64,000 nt of DNA from Thereva unica (taxonomy: Eukaryota; Arthropoda; Insecta; Diptera; Therevidae), in the NCBI GenBank assembly GCA_949987705.1, contig OX465286.1, positions 12,629,092 to 12,693,091 of the forward strand, given 5' to 3'. Below, in pieces: positions 21,572 to 34,440 of the stretch (the stretch's first letter is position 1; every line of letters starts with the position of its first letter). Made by a program: the position numbers and the translations under genes. The notes under the pieces were generated by a model. That model was not told the DNA's origin and did no database searches. It saw only the letters and a list, made by a program, of their open reading frames with translations.

Positions 21572-24500
21572 TAGGATGTGAAAGTCTAAGCTCAGGTGTC
21601 ACCCTTTGTACTACCAGTCCGTCATGTCTTACACGTCAACGTCAGGTGTCTGGTAGTAAGCTTAGCTCGAAGGATAGAGAAGGAATAAAACAGATTAAAG
21701 GGAGTCTGGGGGGTACATGAGGAGGTGGAGATGAACCTTGCGTTTAAACTCTTGGGTGTTATATGAGTTTGGGAAAACCGACTATGGAAGGTTGTTCCAC
21801 AGTCGAGTTGTTCTCGAACAGAACGAATTACTAAACTGGTGTGTGCGCGAAAATAAGGGCTGTAGATGGTGAGGATGAGCCGAATGGGCAAGTCTTGTGT
21901 TGCGGGAAAAACATCGCCGTGAAGGCAGGAGATTATATATTTCGGTGGAACAGTCGTTATGGTAGATGCGGTAGAATTTTACCAGAGCTGCTACATTCCT
22001 GCGGTGACTTAGTGAATCAATTTTGGAGCAAATGACGGCGTCGCCAATGAGTTGGAGAGCGCGGCTCTGCACCTTGTCCAGCCACGCTAAGGTGGTACTC
22101 GGTGCCCCTGCCCAGAGATATGAGTTGAATTCGAGGCGGGGCCGAATGTAGGATTTGTATATTATAGCCCTGGCCGACGGCGGAAGGAGGAATTTGCATC
22201 TTTTAAGGAATCCCAAGCATTGTGATGCTTGTTTAGCGATTTGGAATATGTGATTACTCCATCGCAGATCTTCAGTTAAAGTTATGCCCAGGATATTGAG
22301 GGATGGTTCAGCCACCAGTTCTAGACTGTCCACTTTAATGGGAGGGATTGGGGAGCGCGTTTTCATAGAGAAGAGACAGTATTTTGTTTTCTGTGCGTTG
22401 AATTCAACTTGATTCGTGAGGCCCCAATCAAGAATCAATCTTATGTCCCTGTTGATTGAAGTGGACATAAGTTCACGATCAAGCAGACAAGGTCTGGCCC
22501 GTGCTTGTCTTGCTTTATCAAAGCTATACGAGTAACGCAAAGTACTGTCATCAGCGAAGCTGTGAAGTGAGTTGGATGGAATTGAGAGCAGGTCATTTAT
22601 AAAAACTAGGAAGAGAGCTGGTGATAGAATAGAGCCCTGGGGAACGCCTGCAGAAATGGAGTGGGGATTAGATTCAACGCCGTCCAATACTACCTTGATT
22701 GAACGGTCGGAAAGGAAACTCTCAATCGAATTCTTTAGAAGAAAGTCGATGCCAATAGCATGGAGTTTACTCAATAGAGCGGGGTGCCATACTCTATCAA
22801 AGGCCTTGGAGATATCGAGAGCTACCAGGCCGGATTCACCAAAGCGATGAATGTTTTGGTAGAGGTGTTCAGTTAGGCATACAAGGAGGTCGCCAGTAGA
22901 TCTTTTCGATCTAAAGCCGTACTGCTTGTCATTCAATATTTGGTTGCGTTCAAGATATTCCATAAGCCTTCTGTTTATTAATGTCTCCATGATTTTGGAG
23001 AGGATAGAAGTGATTGCTATTGGGCGGCAGTTAGAGGGGTCGCTGGAATCACCTTTTTTCGGTATTAGGCTGAACATGAGCCAGTTTCCAGGAGTCAGGG
23101 AAAACTCCGGAGAAGTAAGAAAGGGCGAAGAGTTTGCGCAGAGGTTTAGCCAAAGGTGAAGCGCATTTTTTAAGAACCATAGGGGGAATTTTATCAGGGC
23201 CAGTGGATTTATTGGGTTCGAGCTCCTTGAGACACTTGAACACTTCACGAGTTCTGAAGAAAACTCTGCCCATTGAGTGAGCAGAACCCTCTACAATGGG
23301 GGGTTGCACGGCAGTATCAGGCAAGGAAGAATTGGAGGCAAACAGAGATGCGAGTAAGTCGGCCTTGGATTTGCTTTCTGTTAATACCTTCCCATCGTGA
23401 ATGAAGGGAGGAGACGACGATGTGTTAAAATTTTTCCTGATGGAGGTTACCAAGGACCAGAAGTTTTTACTGCTAGCAGAGGTGTTAATGAGTTTGTTTC
23501 TTAACCTGTCATCGAAGGATGCTTTGGTTTGCTTGATGGTGGTTTTGCAGGCATTTCTCAACCTGATGTACTCACGTCGGGATGATTCGCTCAGGGAATG
23601 CCTGAACTCTCTATAGGCGGTTTCTTTGGCTTTAATCGCGTTCATACATTCTTGATTAAACCATCCATGCGGCCTTGGCTTAATGGATTTGGTAGAATGG
23701 GGAATGAATAAACGCATTCCTGCCAATATGATTTTTGAGATGCAGAGAGCGAAAAAGTTGGCATCGCGATTCTCAAAACACAGGTCCCAGTCAGCAGCTT
23801 GGAAGAAGCGAATAAGCCCCAGCCAATTGGCTTTCCCATAGTGCCACACAGTTCTTCTAGGAGCTGGTATGGTTGAGACGGATGATTGGTATGGGAAGCT
23901 TGCGCTGACCAGGCAGTGGTCTGAGCTGCCTAGAGGTGAATGAACTTCGATGGAGTACCGTGTAGGGTGGGAGGTAAGAAAAAGATCAAGGAGATGGGCC
24001 CCTTGATCTACGGCGTCGGGAACTCGTGTAGGGCACTTAACCAATTGGTGAAGGTTATTAGTCTCTGCAAAGAGCTTGGCATCCCGGCCAGAAACACTGG
24101 TGCCATTTGAATAATTCAGCCAATTTGTGTTGTGAACGTTGAAATCACCCGCAACAATGATTTCACACTCCGGGTATAAGGATAAGAATTCGGAGATACG
24201 TTCAGAGATAGCGTCAAATGCTAAGGAAGAGGCTTCAGGGCTCCTGTATAGAAAACAGAAGAAAATGACGTGCTTATGAAGTAAAATTTTGAGGCCGAGG
24301 TGGTTAAAGTCGGGCGATGTACTGTTGTACACCTTCTGAAAAGCTACGTCTTTCCTAATATATATGGCAACTCCCCTATGGGGGGAGAGATTATGCAGTA
24401 ATGAGTACCCGGAAACCTGGTAATGATCTAAGACATCATTAGGTAAGATTTGGGTCTCACTTAGCGCGAAGATATGGGGTGAATTTGATAATAGGTGGCA

Positions 24501-24600
24501 AGAAATTCGATTGTAGTCCACGGATGTTGGCGAAGGCGATAGAAAATCGCTGCTTCGCAAACGCAAGGTTGCAGTCCTCAGTTGAGGTCGGCGAAGCCGG
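21572..24600 (-). mobile_element. LINE family 1, copy 3: nearly complete ORF2
   Basis: This is the longest family 1 copy. The 3' end near 21575 has CTAAGCTCAGGTGTCACCC followed by a degraded tail. It runs through RT to a nearly complete endonuclease at 24550. Upstream of 24600 the sequence carries the AGGAGGCATAACACTCC module shared with the SINE. It lies at the 5' side of the Jockey-like LINE fragment. Confidence 0.85.
21782..24566 (-). pseudogene. LINE family 1 ORF2 (endonuclease-RT), two or more frameshifts
   Basis: Two overlapping frames make one ORF2. The first (24566-23049) has the AP endonuclease: PHIFALSETQILP, HRGVAIYIRKDVAF, CEIIVAGDFNVHNTNW and GSSDHCLVSASFP (SDH motif). It continues through the linker to STGPDKIPPMVLKKC. 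The second (23248-21782) has RT: CRPIAITSILSKIMETLI, FRSKRSTGDLLV, LVALDISKAFDRVWHPALL, GVPQGSILSPALFLVFINDL, SFADDSTLRYS, ILGITLTEDLRWSNH, then ALQLIGD and RTTRLWNNLP. The frameshift lies near 23060-23110; another is near 24510 in the endonuclease N-terminus. Few lesions suggest a fairly young copy. Confidence 0.88.
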
Positions 24601-25609
24601 CGTCGCAGTCATCGGGGCAAACGGAATACGCCTTGCTGGAGTGTTATGCCTCCTAAAGCAAGGAGAATTCCATCAGCAACCGATAGTGGCTACGAGGCCG
24701 AGAGCGGGGTGTGGGGAAAAAAACGAAAATAAGCTTACTTGTACAGTCTGTCCGTCAAAATCACTGTTATTGTTGGAATACAGTTGCTGTTCTGTTGGTG
24801 ACATTGAAATTTGCACACACTTGAACACACACGGTGAAAAATGTTTTTTTTTTTCTTATTTGCACGGATTTATGGATGTTTTTATTTTTTATTTTGTTTG
24901 GATAGATCATCTATGAGAACTCAGTGTGCCTTGGAACAGAGTTGGGACAATAAATTTCGCTGAACCTATCAGCAAACATGTTACAAAATTACTTTAGGGC
25001 AGTTTAAATCCCAAGTGTATGGTAGCCCTAATAAGGCATCCCGCCGACTTAACCGGTTAATAATAGGATACCGCTTAGGTCGGTTCTTCCTGAGCTGGTT
25101 AGCGGGATTCGCTTTTTTCAGGAGGCATAACACTCCAACAAGACTGTCTACCGCTAGCCCTGACGTTTGTGACCCACCCAGCTGCTAAAAAAATGAACTC
25201 CTACAACATCCAAGAGTCCAAACGTGAGGCTCACTGCCTCTTCCTCATGCATCCACCAGACTACCCTTAACCTTTCATATTCTTTATTTTCTATCTTCAG
25301 GTCTAGCTTACTACTAGACATTGCACCATGAGTTGAACGATATGACGGGCTAGTGGTACAAAGGGGAATTCCTGAGCTTGACTATGCCACATAAAAAAGC
25401 GCAAACTGGAACTTGATTATCGCATTGAAGTTTGTATGCAACAGAAGTACTCATCGATTCTTAAGGAATCGAGTAGTTTTGAACGAGTAAAAAGTACTCA
25501 TTGCAAAATTTTCTTTCGATTCTACTCATGAGTATCTCCACCTACAACATTTGCACATTTCTATCTATTTGGCAAAGACGGTAGGACAAAGGGTCCTAGA
25601 CAAGCCAAG
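24601..25609. other. Mixed repeat fragments between two LINEs
   Basis: 24600-24690 (minus) and 25110-25145 (plus) carry the AGGAGGCATAACACTCC module of the SINE body. 25195-25400 (plus) is a family 1 LINE 3' end (SYNIQESKREAHCLF, then GAGCTTGACTATGCCACAT and A6). 24700-25100 and 25400-25600 have no recognised gene. Confidence 0.55.
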
Positions 25610-28600
25610 AAGACCGGGCTTGTCAAACGCTCCTCGGAAAAAAAATGAGCGCCATAAGGGCACTCCAAGTAAACTTGCACCATGCGAAAGGGGCATCCTC
25701 CACCCTGTGCAAGACTTTTGCGGAGAGGCACCTTACCCTTGCTCTTATTCAAGAGCCCTGGGTAACCGATGGCAAAGTCAGAGGACTTACCACCGGCTCA
25801 AGTAAACTAGTGTATGATCGGAGATGTGGGCGCCTCGCGCTGCCCTCCTAATTGACAATCGTGTCACTTATCTCTCCATTACTAACTTTATTTCTAGAGA
25901 TCTAGTGGCGATCTCGGTTGCGGTTCCCACCGCCAACGGATTCCAAGAAATCGTTCTTGCGTCCGCTTACTTTCCGGGGGATGTAGCAGTAGTGCCACCC
26001 CAGGAGGTTCAAGATCTCATTGAGTTCTGTCGCAAGACGAACCGGCAATTCGTCATCGGCTGTGATGCAAATGCTCACCACTCCATCTGGGGGAGTACCG
26101 ATGTAAACCAAAGGGGTGAGTGTCTTCTAGAATTTCTTGTTACGAATAACATAGATATTGCAAATAGAGGATGCAAACCCACTTTTATCACTGCTAGTAG
26201 AAAGGAGGTGCTGGACCTCACCTTCACGAGCAGGCTTTTATCCGACAGGATTGAAAACTGGCGTGTTCTGGACGAGGCCTCACTGTCGGATCATCTGCAC
26301 ATTAGATTTGACATTGTGGGCCTTCCACATATCCGCGCCTCTTCTTTGGTTCCTAAGAAAACCAACTGGTCTAAGTTTCAGGGGCTTGTGGCCTCGAAAT
26401 CAGACCAGCTTGCGGCTTCTATCAGCTCAGTGTATGAACTGGAGAATGCGGCCACGCAGCTTACTGACGTGCTGATCTCTTCCTACCATGACAGCAACAC
26501 TGTCTCTTCCTTTCAGTCATCGCGAAAGGTGCCCTGGTGGAATGACAGGTTAGCTGCAATGCGTAGAGACGTTAGGAGATTGTTCAATAGAGCAAAACAC
26601 ACCGGGTATTGGGATGAATATAGGTTCACCCTAACAGCCTATAACAAGGAGTTGAGACGTTCCAAAAGGATTGCCTGGCGGAAACACTGTGAGAGCATTC
26701 AGACTCTACCAGAGGCGACTAGACTCCAAAAGTTACTTTCCAAAGACTCCTTCAACGGAGTGGGCCTTCTCAAAAAGGAGGATGGCTCCTACACCTCTAA
26801 CCATGAGGAAACCTTAAGGTGCCTGCTCAGAGAGCACTTTCCAGGGTCAATCCTCCAGACCGCTTATCCATTGGATCCTGGGTGTAGTCATAGGACCATC
26901 CCAGACCGCTATTCCCGCAGTCTTTCAGGGAATATCTTCGACTGTGACAAGGTTAAATGGGCAGTGGCCTCTTTTCAACCCTATAAGTCACCCGGAGGAG
27001 ACGGAATTTTTCCGGCACTTCTTCAGAAGGGCCTCGATCTGATCCTCAACAACCTGGTCTGCCTCTTTAGAGCCAGCTTCAATTGGGGATACATTCCAAC
27101 CATCTGGAGGAAAGTCGTGGTGGTTTTTATCCCGAAACAGGGCAACAGACCCCTCGAGCTGCCTAAATCGTACAGACCTATCAGCTTAACCTCTTTTCTT
27201 TTGAAAACAATGGAAAGGCTGCTAGACCTTCATATTAGGTGCAAACTGGAGCTCTCCCTCCCTCTACATAGCTCCCAGTTCGCTTACTCTAAAGGTAAAT
27301 CAACAGAGGTTGCTTTACACCACCTGGTCAGTAAAATCGAAAAGGCCTTCCTCGCTAAGGAAACTGCCTTATGCGCGTTCCTTGACATCGAAGGTGCTTT
27401 CGACAACACAGGCTATGATTCCATCTCTAGAGCACTGGCTCTCAGAAATCTGGATCCTCACACGATTGAGTGGATAAATGCCATGCTTGCAGATCGTGAC
27501 ATTTCTTCTACCCTAGGTGTCTCCACCATTAGTGTTAAGGCTATTAAGGGGTGCCCTCAAGGTGGAGTTTTATCCCCATTACTTTGGTCACTAGTTGTGG
27601 ATGAACTTTTGACTAAATTATCTGAATCTGGTTTCGATGTCATCGGCTATGCAGATGATCTTGCCATCATTGTCTCTGGGAAATTCGATTTGACCATTAC
27701 AGAGGTCATGAGAACAGCACTACGAGAAGTTCAAAGATGGTGTACCAAGGAGGGCCTAGCAATTAACCCAAATAAAGCTGTCCTGGTACCTTTCTCCAAA
27801 CGTTACAAATTGGACCTAGGTCCTATCTGTATTCGGGATACCACAGTTGAGTACTCAGACTCAGTCAAATATTTGGGAGTAAAGCTAGACAAGAGACTGA
27901 ATGGAACGCTCAACTTGACTACGTCATCAGCAAAGCCACAAGGGCCATATGGGCCTGCAAAAGGCTTCTGGGTAGGACATGGGGTCTTACACCACAAATG
28001 ATGTACTGGATGTACAATACGATCGTTAAACCTGTTGTCACTTATGCTGCTATAGTTTGGTGGCCCAAGACTAAACAGGTTACGTCGATCCTCAAGTGCA
28101 GCAAGCTGCAACGGCTTGCTTGCCTCTCCATTACCGGAGCTATGCGGACCTGCCCCACAGCTGCAATGGAAGCAATCATTGGATTGACCCCTTTGCATCT
28201 CTTCATATGGAAATCCGCCGCCATAAGTGCCTTGAGACTTCAGATCTCATCCAACTGGCCCCATACGGTCAAAGGACACATGGATATTCTTAAAAATATC
28301 CCAAGCATTTCCATCTGCCGCGTATCCGACCATATGGTTAGTCAACTGCGATTCCAAAGGAAATTCAAAGCAATTATCCCGGATCGCTCTGAGTGAGAGG
28401 AAATTATTCTTCCTAGGGATCCAAACCATCTCCACTGGTTTACTGACGGGTCAAAGATGGAACATGGTACAGGGGCTGGTGTCGCAGGACCCAACTCCAA
28501 GGTCTCGATTGCAATGGGTAAGTGGCCCTCTGTTTTCCAGACTGAAATACATGCCATTGCGACCTGCGCTAGGCTCAACCTTGAGAAAGGTCTGAAAGGC

Positions 28601-29340
28601 GCCAACATTAAAATCTTTTCTGACAGCCAAGCTGCCATCAAGGCACTCTCAACGTGGAAGTTTTCTTCCAAAATAGTAGCAGGGTGTTTTGACGTACTCC
28701 AGAGCCTGACCAGAAGAAACGAGGTCTCGCTATGCTGGGTCCCCGGACACTGGGGTATCGAGGGAAATGAGGCTGCAGACAGCCTCGCGAGGGAGGGGTC
28801 TGAGACGTTGTTCCAGGGCCCAGGACCCTTCTGTGGCATCTCTTGGTCCACCTCCAAGTCCTTGATAGAAGAGTGGATTAAGAAAATAAACCTAGCCTAT
28901 TGGGAGTCAGTCCCAGGTCTTAGACAGGCTAAAGATCTTATAAGACCCTTTGCCTTAAGGGGCACTATTACTCTAAACAGAGCGGACCTAAGGCTGCTGG
29001 TGGGCTATCTCACTGGCCATGTAGGACTGCGGTACCACCTCCAGAACCTAGGACTGTCTCAACAGACAGAATGCCGACTCTGCTTGGAAGGCGATGAAAC
29101 TTCCACACATATTCTTTGTGAATGTCCTGCTCTGATCTGGCTTAGAAGAAGAACGTTTATCAGAGAGTTCTTGAGCCCTGCCCAAGTCCGGTCTTCATCA
29201 ACTAAAGACCTTCTTGCCTTCATTCGGAAGGCCGATAGTCTGTTCCGCTAGTGGGGTACGTACACAATAGGCCTAACTTGGCCGCAGTGTTCACCATATG
29301 GGTTACCCCCTCATTCCTTAATAATAATAATAAAAAATCT
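25610..29340 (+). mobile_element. LINE family 4 (EN-RT-RNase H), plus strand
   Basis: The element spans an ORF2 start near 25645 (SAIRALQVNLHHAKGASST) to a (TAA)n-type tail at about 29318-29335. Domain order endonuclease, RT, RNase H and a terminal Cys/His motif fits the LOA/I/R1-like group. ORF1 is absent, so the copy is 5' truncated near the start of ORF2. Confidence 0.85.
25645..29251 (+). pseudogene. LINE family 4 ORF2: endonuclease-RT-RNase H, two frameshifts and one stop
   Basis: The endonuclease shows LALIQEPWVTDGKVRG, CDANAHHSIWGSTDVNQRG and EASLSDHLHIRFD. RT shows PGGDGIFPALLQKGL, SYRPISLTSFLLKTMERLL, KGKSTEVALHHLV, ALCAFLDIEGAFDN, GCPQGGVLSPLLWSLVVDEL and GYADDLAIIVSGKF. RNase H shows HWFTDGSKMEHGTGAG, TEIHAIATCARLN, IFSDSQAAIKALS and GNEAADSLAREGS. 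The end has CRLCLEGDETSTHILCECPA. Lesions: a frameshift at about 25830-25850, a frameshift at about 27900 and a TGA at about 28394. It would be nearly intact otherwise. Confidence 0.9.
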
Positions 29341-30394
29341 ATTTGGCTACTCAGGCCTGTCCTTTTTTTCATTTTCATTGGCCAGATGACAACTTTTAAT
29401 TTTATTATCGTTACACTAATAAAATAATATTAACAAAATTCCCCCCCCCCCCCAAAAAAAACTCTCAATAGGTGGTTATATATGTATGTTCCTGCTACTA
29501 TTTACTTCACTATTACATAATAGCTATATACAAGTAATCGTCCTTTTGTCCATGGTTACCATGGTAAATATGAGTTTAATATTAGTGGAGAACACAAAAA
29601 ACGTACATTAAACACCACCAACCCCCCCCCCCCCGGTTCTCGTTCTACCCTACTATATACCATCCCTGCCCACCCGCCCCATTCTCAGTGTTATCTTTTT
29701 TGAACTCAAACACGGATTGATTTGATCCTTACCGCTTATCGACCAAACAATGAATCGTGATTCCTTTTATCATACGCCGTTAAAAGCGATTAATTACGGG
29801 CGTTAATGTATGAAGGATATTACGAATAAAATTTCATGTCCTTATAAAAAACAATGATTTATTGCGCTGTCGCTGATATTATTTTTAAGGAGAATATTAT
29901 TTTTCGTTTTTAATTCTTGTTTTTTTTTTTTATATTTTAGGACAAACCTTTATCCGCTATATCTAAGCTAGAGAAACAAAAGAAAAAGCCACAAGGCGGA
30001 TGATATGATGAGAGGGCAACACCTTTATTATTTCAACAGGTTTATTTGAATTTTTACTTTGATAAGGAACACGGAAGGGGAAAGAGAGTAAGTTATCAAA
30101 TTAGTATTTTACTTTGTTCATTTTGCTGATTGATAAGAATTCGCGTGCATTATAGTTTTATTAATGCAACTAGCAAAAACTCGCGTGCGTTGCAACGCCT
30201 TTTAATAAAACAAAATTATGTGTGCATAGTCCGGAATAAGAAAAAGGGTATAATGAAACAAAGAACAAATCTGCAAGACATGATTTTGGATATATAAAAA
30301 ACTTTAGAGTTGACTATAAAAATATGTTACTTACAACTTCTTTTAAAATTCGAGATTAATCATCGGAAAACTTTTATACTACGTGCACAACAGA
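29341..30394. other. AT-rich intergenic DNA, no gene seen
   Basis: Low-complexity DNA with poly-C runs at about 29440-29455 and 29622-29635 and a poly-T run near 29920. The part 30113-30190 (ACTTTGTTCATTTT, then GAATTCGCGTGCATTATA) recurs at 45296-45362. No coding sequence was recognised. Confidence 0.5.
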
Positions 30395-32400
30395 TCATCA
30401 TTGTGCTCCTTTAATCCCTCATGGGACATAGGGCGGAAACAGTTGCCCTCCAGCGGACTCTGTTTTGCGCGACAGCTCTCAGCTCCGACCAGGATCTCCC
30501 AGTTGTTTCGGCTTCTGATAATAGGGTTCTCCTCCATGTTGTCCTAGGTCTTCCGACTCGACGGGATCCTTGCGGATTCCAGTCGAGGGCCTGTTTGGCT
30601 AGATTTTCATTTTCGCGTCGCAAGGTGTGGCCAACCCAATTCCATTTCCTTCGTCTGATTTGGTCGTCTATCCTTTCTTGGCCGGCACGGCGCCATAGTT
30701 CTTCGTTTGAAATTCTATCCTGCCAGCGGATTTTTAGGATACGACGCAAGCATCTGTTGACGAAGACTTGTAGGCGCCCTGTGATAAATTGGGTGACTTT
30801 CCATGTTTCGCAACCGTACAAAAGTACTGCCTTAACGTTGGAGTTGAGCAGCCGCAATTTGGTGTTAGTGGAGATCACCGTTGATCTCCATATGCGGAAC
30901 AGGCATGCATATGCGCCTCGTGCTTTATTTATTCTGGAACTGACATCTTCTTCTGCACCGCCATTTTCGGTAATAATACTACCGAGGTAGCAGAATTTAT
31001 CGACCAGTTCCACGTCACGGTTATTCAGCGCAGTCCGTTCAATGGTGTTTGCATTTATCCGCATTTCTTAAGTTTTAGTTGGATTTAGCCTTAAGCCTGC
31101 TGGACTACTTTCTGTTGCCAAATTGTTAATCATGTTTTTGAGGTCCTGGTGTCTGTGGGCCAGCAAACAGATATCATCTGCGTAGTCGAGATCCTTAAGG
31201 CGGTCTAACAAACCCCATTGTATGCCGCCTGTTCTACTATCTAGAGCGCCGACAAGGATGTCATTTATTACTATAAGAAATAGTAAAGGCGAGAGTAGGC
31301 ATCCTTGTCGTACTCCTGAGCTCACCTCGAAGCTGTCGGATAATTTTCCATTATGGAGAACTCTGCATTTGGAATTGTTATATAGGGCTTTTATCAATTC
31401 TATTATTTTATCAGGCAGTCCCCGTCGCCGTAGTGCCTGCCATATAAAGCTCCTATTGACCGAGTCGAACGCTTTCTCATAATCTACGAAAGCAAGGTAA
31501 AGGGGGGATCGGAATTCAGTAGACTGCTCCACTATTATTCGTAAGGTGTTGATATGATCATTACATGAGCGGCCCTTCCTGAATCCGGCCTGCTGCCTCC
31601 TAAGCGTTCGGTCTACTGCCTCACTTATCCTAGATAGTAATATATGGGACAAAATTTTGCCCACTGTAGATAGTAAACAGATGCCTCTCCAATTGTCGCA
31701 TATTGTTAGGTCCCCCTTTTTTGGTATTTTGACTATGATACCTTCCGTCCAATCCTCCGGAAAGGTACAGGTGTTCCATGCTATTTCCAGGATTGGCTGA
31801 AGCGCATCTGCTATGAGGCTTGAATCGGCTTTCAACAATTCTGGCGGGATGCCATCTTTCCCAGCTGCTTTACCATTGGCCATCGCATGAATTGCGGTTA
31901 CTATTTCCGTCTTGGATGGGGCTCGGGTGGTGATTCTTATAGGCTGTGCATTGTTGCTGGTTTCCTGAGGTTCCTGTGTAAATGAACCATTCAGGGCGGC
32001 GAAGAAGTAATATCTCCATCTTTGGAGCTGCTCCTCGTCGCTGCACAGCAGCCTTCCATCCGCACTCTTAACGGCATGCTTTTTAGTAGAGTGCTTTCCC
32101 GTGAGCTGTTTAGTAATTTGGTACAGCACCTTACTGTTGCCTGTGTTTGCCGCGTTTTCCGCTTTTTCTGCGAGCTCATTTATCTGCTGCCTTTTATCAC
32201 GCCGGACACTTCTCTTTACCTCCCGGTGTAATTGGGAGTACTCCCGTTCCAGTTGGTAACGTCTTTCGGGGTCGCTTGTAGAGTTTACGTTATTTTTTTT
32301 TTTTACGTTATTTTTTAGGGCTCTCCTACTGCACAACAGATACCTAGCCAATTTTATTCAGAATATGTCTTGTGCGTGTAGATTTTGACGTTCTCAGATA
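30395..32400 (-). mobile_element. LINE family 5 (RTE-like), minus strand, 5' truncated
   Basis: The element runs right to left and ends near 30395 in an AATGATGATC-type tail. It carries an EN-RT linker, RT and a C-terminal domain, but the endonuclease is missing. Fragments of this type are captured in the composite elements at 12724 and 53981. Confidence 0.8.
30411..32351 (-). pseudogene. LINE family 5 reverse transcriptase with a single nonsense codon
   Basis: Motifs are AGKDGIPPELLKADSSLI, DWTEGIIVKIPKKGDL, NWRGICLLSTVGKILSHIL, EQAGFRKGRSC-like QQAGFRKGRSCNDHIN, LAFVDYEKAFDSVNRSFIW (motif A), SSGVRQGCLLSPLLFLIVIN and LDYADDICLLAHRHQD (YADD). After a TAA at 31065-31067 the same frame continues EMRINANTIE, FCYLGSIITENGGAEED, VLLYGCETWKV and RRRKWNWVGHTLRREN. 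The stop stands where related proteins have a Lys codon (KTKEMRIN), so one base change broke the ORF. Confidence 0.88.
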
Positions 32401-32559
32401 ATTGGCATCCTGAACTTGCCCCATGGCGAACATGGCTTGAGACGAAGATTGCCAACATTTTAAGATGATACTACTGATTTGATCCTAAAAAGGACAGTTG
32501 CTGCTTCCCGCTTTCGTGTTTCGTTGTTTCCGGTCAAACCGCTCGCACGGCACTGGTTA

Positions 32560-33205
32560 ACAATTCACTGTAACGCCCGCCGCACATGCCCACACTCGCA
32601 CTCGCTCACGACACTGCGGTAATGTGGCACTGACATTGGTGGACACGTGTTTGTCCGCATTTGCTAACACGAGTCGTACATCAGTCAGTGGCATTCAAGA
32701 TGGGCGCGATAGACTTAAGCTCAATATCTGACAATGATAACGAGTTTTTATATAGATTTTTGTTAATAAGGAAAGCATCTGAAAAAAAATGGAAGAGCTC
32801 TTACATGTTTAGAGGGAAACCCATGGAAAATTTAAAATAACTTCCGAGTTTTCAGACGCAAAATTCAAAAACTATTTTAGATTGTCTAGGAGTGAATTTC
32901 AAAATAGAATCCTTTAATTTTGCATTCTTGAAATCTGGGTATTTTACTTCGTATATACATTTTCCGCTTCGAACAGTTTCATTTAATTCCTTCATCATTG
33001 CAAACACTCGCGCCACTGGCACTCGAAATTAGTGTCTCGATCACCTAGCCGACACGCGCTACTCGCTCATGTCCGCGCCGAAATCGACACGTTAGAGCAA
33101 ATGCGGAGTTCGGTACTGGGCCATAGGTTTCAAATACTGCCACTCGCACGCGGCTCGTGTCGACCAATGCGAGTGTGGGCATGTGCGGCGGGCGTAACGT
33201 TTGTT
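32560..33205. repeat. Imperfect foldback: long inverted repeat
   Basis: TAACGCCCGCCGCACATGCC at about 32571 onward is the inverse of GGCATGTGCGGCGGGCGTTA near 33180-33200. The inner arms still share TCCGCATTTGCT and similar words over about 150 bp. The loop is about 300 bp and AT-rich. There is no coding content. Confidence 0.6.
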
Positions 33206-34440
33206 TATAAACGATGTTAGATGTTTCACTTGTAAGTATTGCAACGTTTGTGACATTACTGAGTTGAGTCGACTTAGTTGAGTTATAAAAAATGTCGCTC
33301 ATTAATCTCAGAACATTTTCTATTGTATATCCTATGTTGAGGAGAATAGTACTGAATTCTGAGTTTTCCGATTGCGCTCTCATCTTTTGCTTTAAATGAT
33401 GTTTTCCAATCTGTCTGTCAGTAATTGAGTGATCATTTCAAGCGGCCCACATATCTGTCCGGACAGCCGGCAACATTTGCCCGAAATCTATGACAACAAA
33501 ACCGTAACTCCCCAAAATAATTGGTTTTTACACCTTAAATCTCGCGGTGTTCTGTTAATAGATACTTTATTTGCCATGGTGCATTCATCCCATTCCCAGA
33601 CAACCATCATGCAGTCTTGTAAAACTTTAGATTTGTTACACGCAGGTTTTAGATTTACTCCACGCAGGATTTTCCATATGATCTTCTTGGAACGGTATCT
33701 TAAACCTAGAATGAGCTGTTTTTCCTGATGTGAGTAAAGTTGCCGAAATCTCTGCTACTGTCCTGATCTCATATCGGCAAAATAACCGACCTTTCGAAAT
33801 GTTAAAAAGCGTGGGACTTTACCTATATTCTTATTATATTATTACTGCAACTTTTCGTTAGCGCCCCATATATTATATATACTGGCTTGAGCAAAATTAG
33901 TTTTCATTCATCATATTTTTTTTACTTTTTAGTTAATTTTTAAACAAAAGCATATTTTTAAGTTTTTTAAACTATATTTTTAGTTTTCTACCTTTTAGTT
34001 TATTATATGTCTTCCGTTATTTTGTGATGACCGATATTTAAAATGAGATCACCCAGCTTACTGTACTCGACTCACTTCATAGACTTTTATTTGGTATCCA
34101 TACCGAGAGCGTTGTAAAAAAAGGTAGTCCGCCATTTTGAATTTGAAATTAAGCCTCCCAGCTAATAGTATTCTACTTGTCATATCCTTTCATTTGATAC
34201 CCATATCGATCGCGATGTAAATAAAACAGTAATCCGGCATCTGTGTTGGCCGCCATTTTGTTCCGGCCGCCCTTTTTGAATTTGGAATGACACCAAATAG
34301 GTAATTATATTATACTTATCATTCCCTTTCATTTGATACCCATGTCGGCGGGCAGCGAGCACAATTGCGAAATTCGGCCGCCATCTTGAAACGGCCATCT
34401 TAATTTTTTTTATAAAATGGTCAGATTGAATTGTCACTTG
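33206..34440. other. AT-rich intergenic DNA with a degenerate tandem repeat
   Basis: Around 34085, 34187 and 34325 the phrase CTTTCATTTGATACCCAT recurs (diverged in the first), each followed by CGCCATTTTG-type words 40-60 bp later. The spacing is about 100-140 bp. No gene was recognised. Confidence 0.45.
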
